Shown here: in pieces, positions 23,604-36,800 of the stretch
Layout of the letters: every line of letters begins with the position of its first letter
How positions within the stretch are numbered: the stretch's first letter is position 1
From: Microplitis mediator
Taxonomy: Eukaryota > Arthropoda > Insecta > Hymenoptera > Braconidae
Direction: 5' to 3'
Assembly (NCBI RefSeq): GCF_029852145.1
Contig: NC_079974.1
Span: forward strand, 3,661,001-3,725,000
Length of the DNA stretch: 64,000 bases
Notes under the pieces: generated by a model
What the model saw: the letters and a program-made list of their open reading frames with translations, nothing else
What the model was told of the DNA's origin: nothing
Databases searched by the model: none
Translations under genes and position numbers: made by a program

Positions 23604-25435
23604 TTTCAATATATATTTATATTTATAGTTTAGTATTTAATAATGCACTCAAAGAAATATGAGTCTGTCTACGAACACTCGATCGCAATACATACGACGT
23701 ATAAAGAATCGACTAAGAAATCTTGTCTATTTATCTGTTATCGTATATTTTTTTTTCTTTTAATTCTTAGTTGTAGTGCTGTATAATCAACCTTTAATTT
23801 AAAATTTTATTGCAGCAAACTCATCAATTTTTTTACTCACAAACATACTAATGTAATACTTGAACACAGTCGAAACATAAACTCAATAACTAATTATATC
23901 GTCGATATTATATAAAGAAACATAGAAACAGAAGTTACAATAGATAATAATTATTATTCTCATTTATTTCAATGCAAATTTATTGAGTGAATATTAAAAC
24001 TTTTAATTTCAGCTTTTATGCGCCAATATCTTTGTAATTAATAAAAAAAATGAGTTATACATAAACTATGATTTTATTTGATAAGTTGTGCAAATTAAAA
24101 ATTATATTACTCCGTAATCATGAAATGACATGCAAAAGTTTATCGAAGGTTTAATAACAAATAATTTTTTTTGTTTTTCAATTGTTCGTTTGGAAAATTT
24201 TAAATTCTAAGTAAAAAAAAAAAAAAAAATAATAATTGTTGCATTGAATATAGCTTTTTTATTTAACATATTACTGTTTTGAGATCTTGAAAACCCTATC
24301 ATCTGCGTGTGTGTTAATAATTTTAATTTTTTTTCTGGTAAAATCTGAAATAAAAATAATAAACTTTTATTGTATGATAGAATCTATATTTCTCAACAAA
24401 ACTCAAGTTTCAAGATCTTATAAATGATTTTTCGACGCGGATAAGTGTACAGAAATAAGTGGGATAGAATAAGGGATAAACGTGCGGCACGATAACGTGC
24501 CACACAGTAGGCTATTCTGAACACAGGTTATTTTTCTGTATTTTCAGACACTACGATGATTTTTATAATGATTATTTAGAGGTGTCAAAGATATTTTTTT
24601 TAATTGGATTTTGTGGTGAACACTATTATTAGGAACTGGTTTTTGATAATATCATCATAAAAGAATTTTGTCAACAACTGATTCACCTGAATATTCAAAA
24701 CCTAAAATAAAACGAAAAAATAAATATCAAATTTTTTCGATGAACTAATTCATTCAAATTACAATAGAAAACCCGAGTAAAAACAAAATTCCGCCGCAAC
24801 ACCGTTGCACGGCTTTTGGAGCGCCGCACCACCGCTGCACTACAGCTGTAACAAATCTGATTATTTTACAATTGCCGCACCACCGCTGTGACAAGTAAAG
24901 AATTGATTTATCCGCTGCACTACCGCCGCACCACCGCCGTGACAACTAAAGAAATTTCTATTCGCCGCACCACCGCCGCACCACAGCTGTGATATTTTGT
25001 TGTAAATTATTTTTTATTTTATGTAATGTTCATTTATGCCCATTAATCAATCTGAAAACTATATAAATGATAGTTTCTCTTATTATTTCTCAATTGATAA
25101 GTTTTTCAATTGCTAATTACAACAATTTTTTATAAATGATTAATTTCTCTCACCATGAACCGTAAAATCTTCAATTATTGATTATTTTATTCTGTAGTGG
25201 AATTGAATCATTGAACAAACTTTTCAATTCGTTAAATTTTATAATTAGTGATTAAAAAACACATAGCCAAATAGTTATATTCATATGCGGTTTTAATTAG
25301 TGCATACATCAGTTATCAGTTATTGTTAAATCAAAGTTTTAAACATATTATGCAGAAATAATTTCCAATTCTAATTAAGGTAATTTACTATTTAATTTTT
25401 TTCTTATTTCTATTTTCAGGGCAACAAACTTATTA
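23604..25435. other. Intergenic stretch upstream of the OBP gene
   Basis: No further gene is seen. It holds a small palindrome (gtgcggcacgataacgtgccacac near 24482) and the CCGCACCACC-rich island at 24789-24992. The rest is AT-rich. Confidence 0.5.
24789..24992. repeat. GC-rich island of GCCGCACCACCGC words
   Basis: The word gccgcaccaccgc or close variants occur at least six times in about 200 bp, spaced by AT-rich stretches including gtgacaa(g/c)taaagaa twice. Base composition is unlike the surrounding AT-rich DNA. The minus strand is open for about 60 residues (RRWCGG repeats), which looks like a by-product of the repeat. Confidence 0.7.
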
Positions 25436-27020
25436 CTGAGCACTAGGGTGACCCATAAAAACCGACTATTTTTTTTTTCGAGTCTCTTGCGAAAATTTGG
25501 TGGCTTACAATGTTTTAAGAAGCCTCTCCAAAAATCAGCTCGATAAAAAATTTTCAAGAGGTCGCTCATGAATTTTGAAAATATCAAAAATGATCAAAAT
25601 TCGAATTTTTTATTTCTAAATTTTTTCTTTCTCGTGGCAGCAATAGTTTATAATTGTGAAATCATGACTACGCTGAGAATTTCAGCCCAAGATTTGAATA
25701 TTTAAACCTCACTCAAGAATTTTGAATGTTTCCGAGTGCTGTCTTTTGGACGTTTTTGAGCGACCCTTAAACATTAATAATTAAGCTTCTAGATTTTTTC
25801 ACCATCAATTTGCATGACAATGAATAAAAATATAACCCGAGAAATAGAAGTAATAAGTTTTTTACATACTTTTTTATTTTTTAATTCAATTTGTAGGTTT
25901 TTCGCTTATTCAAAACTTGCCAAATTTTATTGTTTAAGACTGTCCTGTACATTTTTGGTTATGCAAAAGTTATATTTAAGTGAAATGACAATAATTGAGT
26001 TATAAAAAAATATAAAACCTAATTCAAACTATTAGTTACATATTATCACCCGATAAAAAAAGATTGTGTCTAATCATATATGATCATGCATAATTGTCTA
26101 TGTATGATCAGATCCGAAAATTGCCCAGGTCTGATCATACATAACTTGATCTGTTTATATATGAATAGATATGATTATATATAACCATGCATGAACGAAT
26201 ATAATCATTTTTAGAATCTCATTTAGAATATCTCTAAATTATTAATTAAGTAATTTAATTACGATTTATTGTCTTTATCAATATAAATGTCCGTTAAAAT
26301 TAAACAATAAAAAAAAAATTATTATCCGTTGACTACTATTTTACTACGAGGTCACCCGTCCAATTAATGTCCCATGCCGATGCTGCTTAACTTTTAGTCC
26401 GGGAGCCAGGTGAAAATTCGGTCAATCATTTCCTCTCAAGTAATAATTAGAGGAATGCATCAGAGTGTTGTGTTATAAAGCTACGTGAGCGTCAGCTTCG
26501 GTTCCGTGGGTGGGTTGAGCGGTGATAGCCTCCCACGCACGAAAAAAAAATATATTCAGTCATTTCCTCCTACCTGAAAACACGTTAAATTATCACTAAT
26601 CCAAGATCTTAAAGAAAGATAACAATCAGCTGACTATTGCACGGTGGATTATACGTCAGCTGATCGCTCGAACGCGAAACAAAAATTTTTACTTTCAGTC
26701 ATTTCTTCTCAACTAAAAATTTACCTGATGGTAGCTTATACACAACTATGAATAAATATACATGTCAGCTGGCTGTATCCCGGTGGAAAAACCGTCAGCT
26801 GATACTTTGAAAGTTATAACGCAAGCGTTAGGTGGAAGCATCTAACACCTAATTAAATACATCAGCTGACGAGGTTTCCCTCGACTTACCACCAGCTGAT
26901 TTTTTTTCTTAATTACAGCAGAGTACTAAAAATCAGCTCATGAATTTTTATCTGGGAGGAAATGACGTATCTTGAATTATTGGGTGTTACACTCTAATGA
27001 AATAAATATTCCATATAAAT

Positions 27021-28026
27021 TAGGGTGCTTTTTTTGCGACTATTTTTTTTCGCTCCTATCTTGAAATTTTGTTGGAAATACCCCCAAAAAAATTCCCTGA
27101 GACTTTGAGCCCTAAATATTAACATTATGTACTCGACCACAGCGTGTGAAGATTTCCCATTTAAAATACACGTTAACTTGGGTTTTTATTTTTTAAACTT
27201 CTATAACTCCGCGGCATTTCATGATAACATCTCGCCCAAAATTGCGATTTTCCCTAATTAAATGCTTTACAAAAGTGCCTATGGTCGCGAAGTCGTAACT
27301 CATACAGGTGGGGTAGTACGGACCGCTAAACTGAATTTTTTCATAGAATTCTTGTTTTTTCTCTCAACAACAAGACCTACAGAAAAAATGTTAATAATAA
27401 TTTCATAGGAAATTCAATTCTCTACGGAAAAGGTCCGTAGCACCGAATCACTCAGATTGATATTTTCTGAGATATTAGTCAAATAAAAAATCAATATTTT
27501 CTAAGATTTGATTCGACATTTTATGGGAATTCAATGCTACGTAAACTTCAATAATTAATATCTCAAAAAATATTAATCTGAGTGATTCGGTGCTAAGGAT
27601 CTTTTTTGTAGGAAATTAAAATTCCTATAACGTTGTTGTTTGCATTTTTTTTTGTGGGTCTTGTTGTTTATGAGATAATGAGAGAAAAAACAAGAATTCT
27701 ATGAAAAAACTCAGTTTAGCGGTCTGTACTACCCCACCTATATGAGTTACGACTTCGCGACAATGGGCATTTTTGTAGAGCATTTAATTCTGAGAAAATT
27801 CTGGCCTTGGGCGAGATGATATCATGAAATGCCGTGGAGTTATGGAAGTTTTAAAAATAAAAACCCAAGTTAACGTGTATTTTAAATGGGAAATCTTTAC
27901 ACGCTGTGGTCGAGTACTTAATATTAATATTAAGTGCTCAAATTCTCAGGGAATTTTTTGGGAGTATTTCCAACAAATTTTCGGGATGGGAGCGAAAAAA
28001 AAAATAGTCGCAAAAAAAGCACCCTT
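27021..28026. mobile_element. 1.0-kb nearly complete palindrome with 8-bp duplication
   Basis: The duplication ATATAAAT lies at 27013-27020 and 28027-28034. Ends are TAGGGTGCTTTTTTTGCGAC and the inverted gcaaaaaaagcaccctt. Both halves (27021-27390 and 27660-28026) pair closely, and the centre (27410-27650) is also inverted. The start resembles foldback element 2, suggesting related hAT-type MITEs. Confidence 0.8.
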
Positions 28027-28179
28027 ATATAAATACTTAAAAACTAATAAGTATATAATTAAATAACTGAAGAAACATTGAGATAAGTAAATTAATCAGT
28101 TCATAGTTTATTATAAATTATTTTCTCGGTAATAAAATAACATTAATTACAAAAAAATAATTATAAATAATAGTGTAAT

Positions 28180-28624
28180 TTAATCAGTTTCGTTGTCGCT
28201 CTGGCCTGTGTCACTGTCGCCTTTCTCTGACTCACAATCAGAGTCGCTGTCAGAGTTGTCCACTGTTATGTTTTTATCATCATTATCATCTGTACAAAAA
28301 TTTTAAAAAAATATTAGGGTACATATTGAGTATAATATAATCAAAATAATATAAAAAGTTACTTTTTTCGGGCTGAATAGTAATTTCATCAATCGATGTT
28401 GGCAATTGAGTTCCAGAAAACCAGTTGAATTCGAATTTGTTATCGATTTCTACCCGGCCACAGTCTGAAGGCTCATCAGTAATTGGAATTTTCAGGTGTG
28501 CATATGACCAAATTTGAGCTATATAACATGCTCTTAAAAACTGCTGATATAGCTCTGATCTGCACTGTGGTAAAGAAGAGCCATCAATACCCTTTTCGGG
28601 CAACTTGAAAGTATCAGTGTCCAA
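28180..28624 (-). pseudogene. C-terminal exons of an unrecognised transposon-associated protein
   Basis: Exon 28624-28363 encodes KLPEKGIDGSSLPQCRSELY, then ACYIAQIWSYAHLKIPI and FEFNWFSGTQLP. It ends at a donor (gtaact) in phase 1. Exon 28289-28180 follows a tttgtacag acceptor and encodes an acidic serine-rich tail (VDNSDSDSDCESEKGDSDTG) with a stop at 28180. The LP..RSELY...LRA.Y.A.IW pattern recalls a C-terminal segment of widespread uncharacterised insect proteins linked to transposons (from memory). Upstream, possible coding to about 28830 is broken by stops, so the N-terminus is missing. It lies between the TIRs of the 3-kb element and could be its cargo or a relic of its own gene. Confidence 0.45.
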
Positions 28625-29413
28625 GAGTTAGTACAGTCACTGTACTAATGCTTGTTGAACACTCTGTTCGACTGACTGCATTTGCCCTTCTATTCTAGTC
28701 GTAGTTTATTCCCCTTTTTTTCTACTTCTCCCAAAAATCTTTTACAAACGCACTACACAAAAGGGCCTTCGCCTTCTGTGAGTTGCTTCAATCTTTGAAA
28801 AGTAGCTTCTAATAAAAATGTTTTGACAATAAGATACGTCATTTCCTCCCAGATAAAAATTTATGAGCTGATTTTTAGTACTCTGCTGTAATTAATAAAA
28901 AAAATCAGCTGGTGGTAAGTCGAGGGAAACCTCGTCAGCTGATGCATTTAATTAGGCGTTAGATGCTCCCACCTAACGCTTGCGTTATAACTTTCAAAGT
29001 ATCAGCTGACGGTTTTTCCATCGGGATACAGCCAGCTGACAGGTATATTTATTCATAGCTGTGTATAAGCTACCATCAGGTCAATTTTTAGTTGAGAGGA
29101 AATGACTGAAAGTAAAAATTTTTTTTTCGCGTTCGAGCGATCAGCTGACGTATAAGCCGCCGTGCTACAGTCAGCTGATTGTTATCTTTCTTCAAGATGT
29201 TGGATTAGCGACAATTTAACGTGTTTTCAGGTAGGAGGAAATGACTGAATATATATTTTTTTTTTCGTGCGTGGGAGGCTATCACCGCTCAACCCACCCA
29301 CGGAACCCAAGCTGACGATTACGAAGCTTTATAACACAACACTCTGATGCATTCCACTAATTATCGCTTGAGAGGAAATTGGTCATGTAAATCTGTCGCT
29401 GGCTCCCGGACTA

Positions 29414-31979
29414 TTTGGTTATCGATGGATTGTAGTCTGATCATCTAGTCTGCTATACACTTAAAATTAAGAAAAGTTTATGGCATTACTTAACTCAAAT
29501 AATCAAATTGATACTTTATACTTTTTAATTGCTGCTAAAACCTTTGAACATTTTTTAAGAATTGGGGATTTAAGTTCGATTGATAGTTGACAGACTAATA
29601 GTTTAATAACTTTGATATCAAAAAATTGTCATATGATTTAATATATATATATATATATTTATTGGAACTATATACATAATTAAATATTTATAGGTTTCAT
29701 ATCAATAAAGTCTGATCAGATTCAATCATATATAGATATATATAACTTAAAACGTTCACTACTATTTTCCACAGCCCACGGCGTAGTGTGGTGTGTGCAA
29801 AATAGCCGTTTTGGCCCACCGATGGTAAAACTGAAAATAAAAATAATAAACCAAGCAAAATGTCCTTTGGAGATGCCCACAATCCCCACTGGACACACAG
29901 CTCTTCTCAGGCTGGGATAGAAAACCGAATTGGGCGCCAGTTCGTGTACCCCCACGAACAAAATTTACTCAATAATAAAATAAGAAATGAAAATGAAAAT
30001 GAAATAATAAAAATCAGGAGCAGTTTCAGATCAAGGAAAAGGATTGCAAGAAAAAGATAGTAAACAGTAAATAAACAATACAATTAAATGTATCCCAGGT
30101 TGGTAGCCATTTATCAACCCAATATATTTTAAACTATAACATCAGTCCCATCGGGTATTAATATAACAATAATGCAATTAATAATAATTCACTTCAAAAT
30201 AAACGCTTAACTAATGGTCAAGTAACGCAAAAAAATAATAATTCTAATAATTGAACGGCTTGTCATCACTCGCATGTGATAGCAATTAGATATAAATAAT
30301 TATAAATAATACTGTTGCGCACTCCAAATATAATTTAACCACAAGTTGGAATTAAACAATACGCATAAATAATACGTTAAACAATTGTAAATATTCAACG
30401 CATTAACAAAATAATCGCTGTATAATAATAAATATGTAAATGATCGCTGATAATAATAATAAATATTTCCAGCAAAAATACTAAATACTCACAAACAGTA
30501 TTTTCGCAATAAATCACCAGTGTTTAAATACAAATAATCAAATAATTATAAGTAATCAACGCTAAAATAATAAGAAGTGATCACGAATAATAATTTCACC
30601 AATGTAGATATTTATCGCAAATAATACACTAATGCAAAAAATTAGAGGAGCAGAAAAATTTTATAAATTTTTTAGTGATTTTTGGAAGGCTGTAACTTGG
30701 TAAAAACTGATCGTATCGAAATTTTAAAAAAGCATTTTACAGCTTGAAATCTCTAGTTTTGGTGCATTTTTTTTCAAAATTTTTTAAAAGCTCCGGTTAT
30801 TGCGCAAACATGAGAAATGCCGCGAGACAAAAAATTTCTAAATTTTTTTTTTTTTTCCGAAGAGCCCACGGACCGCGAAAAAATTCTTTCAACTAAACGA
30901 ATGCATAGTTCGTTTAGCAAATTTATTCAGCTTCAATTTGATTTTTTTTTAACCTCGTAGGACGATTTGTCGCAGAGATATCAGCCTTCAAACAGAAAAT
31001 GATCCTTTTGGCTTTGATCATCGATATTTCAGGTACCAATGATCGCACAGAAAGTTTAAAGGCGGCGGTGAAAACTTGAATAAATTTCCCAAAAGACCCT
31101 GTCATCATTTTTTGAAAAAAAAATTTTTTTTATTTTTAACAACCATTAGAAGTAAGTACAAAAAAATGACTTTTTTTGGTTTTTTAGTAAATCAACCGCT
31201 ACTCTGCAAATATCGATAAAAAAAATAATGTTGCCAGGGACTTTTTTAGCTTAATGTACCCCCAAGACCCCTGTAAATTTTTAAATTGATCTATCCAACC
31301 GTTTGTTGGGAATCATCGATCTAAGTTTAGCTAAACAATTAAAGGAGCAAGTTTTGTTCCTTTAATTGTGTAATCATAATCAAAATGAAAAAATTTTTTT
31401 TTTCGACTTTTCTCAAATTTTTGCGTTGGTGACTCAGCAAATGCAAAGAAATGACGAAAAAAATAAAAAATTTCCAAAAAATGTCAAAAAAAAATTTAGA
31501 ACACAGCAAAAAAGTTTCAATTTTTTTTTTAAAATCGCCATTTTATGATATGTCTCACTCTGACCAATGGAGAAATATACCTGTCGAATGTTAATTTTTA
31601 CAACAACACCAACATGATAGATGACTTGCTTTCGTGTAATTTGACCCATTCCCGACATTAAATGGCCACCCGCAAATTTTAGAGTCAAATATTAACATCA
31701 TTTACAGATAAATCTCGCATTGATTTATTTATAAAAATAGCAAATTTATTTAAAATAAATAAATTTACCGATGCCAACTGTTGCGTTGACGCGCACGCGT
31801 CAACCAACCAAAATAATCATAAATATATGAATAAAATGCGCAATAATTTATCCCAGCGTCTATAAAATCCATTTATCTGTTTATAAAAATCAGTAAATTT
31901 TACTGATTCCGACGCAATTTACATCTAAGAAATCAAACAAATAATAAAGATACAGTAATTAAAATAAAATAATACATAA

Positions 31980-32010
<31 letters not shown>

Positions 32011-32218
32011 TTTGAGACGTGAGAGCAGCGTGTGCTGCCATCTGTTGCCCCCTCCCGACCTAATGCGAAGATGCCGCGATATCCAAATATCGTGACAAAC
32101 TACATATAAGTTTATATCAGTCATGCCTGATCAGATCCAAATAGATATAAACTTATGCACGACTATACATGAATTTATATTAGCCATGTCTGATCAGATC
32201 TAATCATATATAGACTTA
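29414..32218. other. Unassigned interior of the CCCGAT element
   Basis: No gene is recognised. At 29925-29939 the minus strand reads TGGCGCCCAATTCGG, like a primer-binding site for tRNA-Lys, and the leader-like DNA at 29760-30060 could be an LTR-element scrap. 30640-31700 is AT-rich with long homopolymers. An (AAT)n microsatellite lies at about 31980-32010. The tgatcagatct words at 32100-32215 border the Helitron insertion. Confidence 0.4.
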
Positions 32219-32252
32219 CTAGCCGTCCCCGCCCGCTTCGCTGGGCGAATTT
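32219..32252 (-). other. Helitron 3' terminus (hairpin plus CTAG)
   Basis: The minus strand reads a CGCCC stem, an 8-nt loop (AGCGAAGC), a GGGCG stem, then GGGACGG and CTAG, followed by host T. This is the standard Helitron termination signal layout. Confidence 0.75.
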
Positions 32253-32606
32253 TCAAAGGAAATAAATTAAATTTTATTCATCATTCTTATTTTTTTGTTA
32301 ATTTTTATTTTTTTTTATTTATATATTTTTTTTTGCTTTTTTTTTTAATTTTAATTTTTTTTTATTTATATTTTTTTTTTGCTTTTTTTGTTAATTTTTA
32401 TTTTTTTTTCTGAAATTTAAAATATTTTTCGAAGAAGAGTCAAATTCACTTAAAATAAAATTTATTGATATAATAAATCATTATTATTATTATTATTATT
32501 ATAATTATTATTATTCTAATAAAAATCAATGTTGATGAACAACAAAACAAAGAATAAATGGAAAAATTATCCAATAGAAATTGTCCGATTCATGGAGAAA
32601 TGAGTA

Positions 32607-33110
32607 TTAATCTTCCTCCATCTCACATTCGACGACTCGTCGCTCGTAAGTTGAGTTTGCCGGGACGTAAAACATACTCGTTAACATAACGGAGTTAAAA
32701 CTGAAAACTCGAAATTCAAAGGGCGAGTAATTTTGACCGACATCAAAGCTCCGACCATACTGGCAGACCGCGCGAACCATCATCACCTTCAAAAAGTAAA
32801 AAAAAAAAATATTATTATATTAAGTTCCAGATGGCATCTGTAACGCGATATGATATTTGAAAAAGAAATGTTGATAAAAAGTAATTCACGGTACCCGGAA
32901 AGCTCCTGAACGTACCCAGTGAAACTGAAAAAAAAATAATCAATAATTTATAAAATAAACAAAAAAGATTTTAAATTCAATTAAAAATTATAAAAAAGAC
33001 ATACTCATAACGACGCCCTTGCCGGAAAAATGGTGGCCGTTGAAAATTTATGAAGTTGATGTTGATAGTAGCGTTGATGTTGATAGTAGCGTTGATGACA
33101 GATGAATGGT
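32607..33110 (-). other. Possible exons of an unrecognised gene in the Helitron 3' region
   Basis: The minus strand from 32792 to 32607 is open for 60 codons with ordinary composition (AVCQYGRSFDVGQNYSPFEF, MLTSMFYVPANSTYERRVV) and an acidic end, EMEED. Upstream, between about 33100 and 32900, are good splice-like words: tta tga followed by gtatgt, and a ttttttttcag acceptor near 32930. I could not find one frame joining all pieces. A short repeat (ctactatcaacatcaacg, twice) lies near 33065-33100. It may be a captured gene fragment or a spurious frame. Confidence 0.3.
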
Positions 33111-33252
33111 CTAAATGTTTATTTGCTTATTTTTTTTTTTTAATAGCAAAAAACAATGAACCTAGTAACCATTCAATTCTTTTTTTGTTTATTTATTAAC
33201 TTCATGTTTATCGTTGCAACGAACATTATAACCGTATAACTAAGTATTAGTA

Positions 33253-33806
33253 AACATTATTTCTTCTTTATCAACGCAAAATAAATAAATGACAACGTTA
33301 TTTTCCGAATTTAATTCCACATCGAATGAGTAATTGTTTATATTTTTATCACAATTTCTAAAATTTATATTAGCAAATTTACACAGGGCTCTCACAAAAA
33401 TTTTCAATACTATGTAACATGGTAATGGTTACCATTCTACATAGGAATAAGTTGTATTCTTTTCTCACTGTGTATTATTATTATTATCATTATTATTAAA
33501 AATGAATTTTTATTTATCGGAAAAAGCATAAATTAAGAATAGCTTTGGTGTTTTTTTTTTTTTTTTGTATAAAATGTTCATGCTATTTATTATTTTTATA
33601 TTTTTTTTTTAAAAATAAATAAATACCACTTAATTCAAATGATAAGGACTTTATTTATTAATATTATAACGTACAAAGAAAACATATTTCTCTTTATTTA
33701 AAAATATTGATTCAGTACTATTAAAAGTTAATCTATCTTCTAGTAATTTACCGTTACTTAGAATTACATAAAATTACCAAGCATACTATATTTAAGTTAA
33801 AGAGGA
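33253..33806. other. AT-rich Helitron 3' non-coding region
   Basis: Homopolymer runs and (ATT)n patches. It is presumably 3' untranslated sequence of the Rep-helicase gene, with no coding frame seen. Confidence 0.4.
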
Positions 33807-36800
33807 CTATACTAATACTTCTTTGTATACTCTGTTTCTTGTCGTATTTCCTTCTGCTAAAATAAACAAATTTTCAGCATTTCCAACTCTAGAAAACGCA
33901 ACGTAAAGTTGACCATGAGAAAAACATTCAATTGATAAATCTACACCTGCTATTTTCAATGTTTGACCTTGAGACTTATTGATTGTAATTGCAAAACATA
34001 CTCGAATCGGAAATTGAATACGTTTAAATTGAAATTCATAATCAGTACAAATGATTGGTATACGGGGTATAAAAATAATGTCACCTGATCCACATCCTGT
34101 GATAATTTTAGCTTCAATAATATTTTGCTTTAATGATATCACTTGTAAGCGAGTTCCATTGCATAATTTTGGAGAGCTCAAATTTCTAATAAGCATAATT
34201 GGTGCTCCGATTTTAAGTTTCAAAATATGATTCGACATTCCAGGTGGATTCAGAGAATTCAAAAATTCTACGGGAAAGTTGATAGCATCATCTTGTTCGA
34301 CTACCGTGTCAATAGATGAATAAATCTTCTCTTCTTCTTCATATAAACTCAAAATCATATCATTTATTCTAGACGCATGATCATTCATTGATGTTAAAAT
34401 TGATCTTTCGCTTAACCAAGTAGTTGATTTTGTTTTTAAATTTTTCACATCAGGATAGACGTTTTTTATTAATTCATCTAAATTTGATACCATTGTTCCA
34501 ATACCGGTAGGTATTTTAATTTTACCATTTTCTTCTTCTACATTTCCGTTGCCAATTTCCAAAAGCATACTGGAAAATTCTTCGGCGTTTAAATCGCCAT
34601 ATAAATGAACTCTCATATTTGTTGATAATGATAACTGATCGAATTTTGGCCATAAATTAGAAGATTTCAAACATGCATTAACTTCATCGGCTCTAGTACC
34701 TCGTTTGACAACAGGCAATGTCTGTCGAAAATCACCTGCTAATACAATTGTTATACCACCCATTTCACGTTGATCATTTCTTATATCTTTCATTGTTCTA
34801 TTTACTGCTTCTAGAGCTCTTTTATGTGACATAGTACATTCATCCCATACGATAACAGAGCATTCTTTAAAAACTTTCGCAGCATCACTTTGTTTACTTA
34901 TATTACAAATTGGAGATTCATCAAGATTTAAATTTAATGGTAATTTAAATAAAGAATGTGCGGTTCTTCCACCGGTCAATAAAGTAGCAGCTATTCCTGA
35001 ACTTGCAACAGCTAGTGCAATATTTCCGTTTACCCTTACTTTAGCCAACAATAAATTTAGTAGAAATGTTTTTCCGGTTCCTCCAGGAGCATCTAAAAAA
35101 AACAATTTACCTTGCTTTTCATTTATACTTTCTAAAATTTTAGTATAAACGTTCTGTTGTTGATCGGTTAATTTTGGTTCATCTTCATTGATGGAGTTTA
35201 ATAAATCTTCAATATTATAATTAGTTTCTCTGTGATAACTGCCTTGTAAATGTAGTCTGTTTGATCTTACGGGTGATGCAAAATTAAATTCTTTCAATGT
35301 TTTCCCAGTTATTGAGAATAATTGATCTTCAATTAATATTAGAGCTTCGTTGTGAATGTCATCATTAAAGTCGAGTTCATTATCATTTTTTTGTTGTCTG
35401 AAGCGATATAATATATCTTCAGCCATTGCATCTTTGTATTTTAACCACAGTTGGATCGGCTCAGCAACATGGCAAAATCCTAAGATAATAACAAATAAAT
35501 TCCTTAAATGAAATGGCATGTTGAATACAACAGCTTCTTCTAATGTTTGATCCCAATGATTGTCATTTTCTAATAATTTAAGTGCAGCACAGGCAGCTTG
35601 GTAAGTTTCATATACTTGACCATTAACAGTTCTTAATGATTCAAAAGATGTAGGCCCACGTATGTGATGAAGTAACATTCTTAAGCAATAACATTCAAAA
35701 TTATTTGGATGGACAGTGTAAACTCTACCTAATGCAGAACTTTTTTTTATTCCTGGATAATTAGGAATATTTTCACCGTTTTTTCGGCGGTGAAATTCAT
35801 GGGAACTCCAAGTATAATAAGAAGGTACTTCACAGTATAATAAAGTTCTAGCAAAATTATCTCTAGAACATAGATTAAAAAATTCAGTCAATGTAGTTTT
35901 CGGAGGAGGTATTGCCAAATTTTGTATGTTTGTCGGATTGAAATAAACTCTTTGACCATTGTCCAAATGAACTGCTAAATGAAACACTGTTGGATTTCTT
36001 TCATGTATTGGATAACCTAGTATTCTCCAAGTAGCTTCTGAAGAACTTATATATCGACCCGATTGAAAAATTTGGATTTCATCATTTTCATTACTAACTG
36101 AATAAGTTGCTTGGTCAGTTCCTTTATTCATGTACTTGCATATATACTTAACAGACTTTGCAGAGTTACAGTACTCAACATTAACATGAGCTTTACATAA
36201 TCGTGATAGTAAGGGATTGTACGGCACTACCCATCGATTATCGACTTCAAATTCACCATTCCGTTTTACTATTTTTGCAGTGAAGCCACCATCAGATGGA
36301 CTCCTTCGTCTATATTTTGGATAATTATCATCACCAGTTTGAGTTTCACAAATCAATTGTTTTGGATATTTTTTAGTACATTTTCCATCAGCCATACATG
36401 GGGATTGCGGATTTACTTGACCACATGGACCGTGTATCATGTTACTTTTTACAATTTCAAATAAAATTGGATCTTCATTTGGATTTGGAAACTCTGCACT
36501 AATTACTGAATCAATCTGTTCTGGTTTTATTTTATCCTTCAGCCATACCAAAATATGTATATGTGGAAGACCACGTTTTTGCCACACAACAGTATACATA
36601 TGAGCTAATGTTTCTCCGAATATATATTTTTTTGTAATTAAATCAATTAATTTTTTTACCTTTAACCTAAATACTCTTGCTATTATATCATGGCGATCTT
36701 GAGATTTTTGTCCTGGTAAAAGTTCACATGCAATTTCATTCCATTTTGGATTGCAAGTAAAAGTTATAAACAAATCTGGTTTTCCAAATGTTCTAATATA

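Larger units (their letters stand above)
26395..29413. mobile_element. 3.0-kb element with about 570-bp terminal inverted repeats
   Basis: Arms 26395-26965 and 28843-29413 are inverted copies starting TAGTCCGGGAGCCAG. ttt flanks both ends, a possible 3-bp duplication. The arms carry many cagctg palindromes, mostly tcagctga, and several tcatttcctc words. The interior holds a foldback MITE (27021-28026) and a gene fragment (28180-28624). The superfamily is unknown. Confidence 0.75.

Noticed and set aside
24754..24945. Minus frame with RRWCGG repeats
   Set aside because: Explained by the GCCGCACCACC repeat itself.
29697..30060. Short frames near a TGGCGCC word
   Set aside because: Looks like retroelement leader DNA. 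Only the primer-site-like word is worth noting, and no LTR pair was found.
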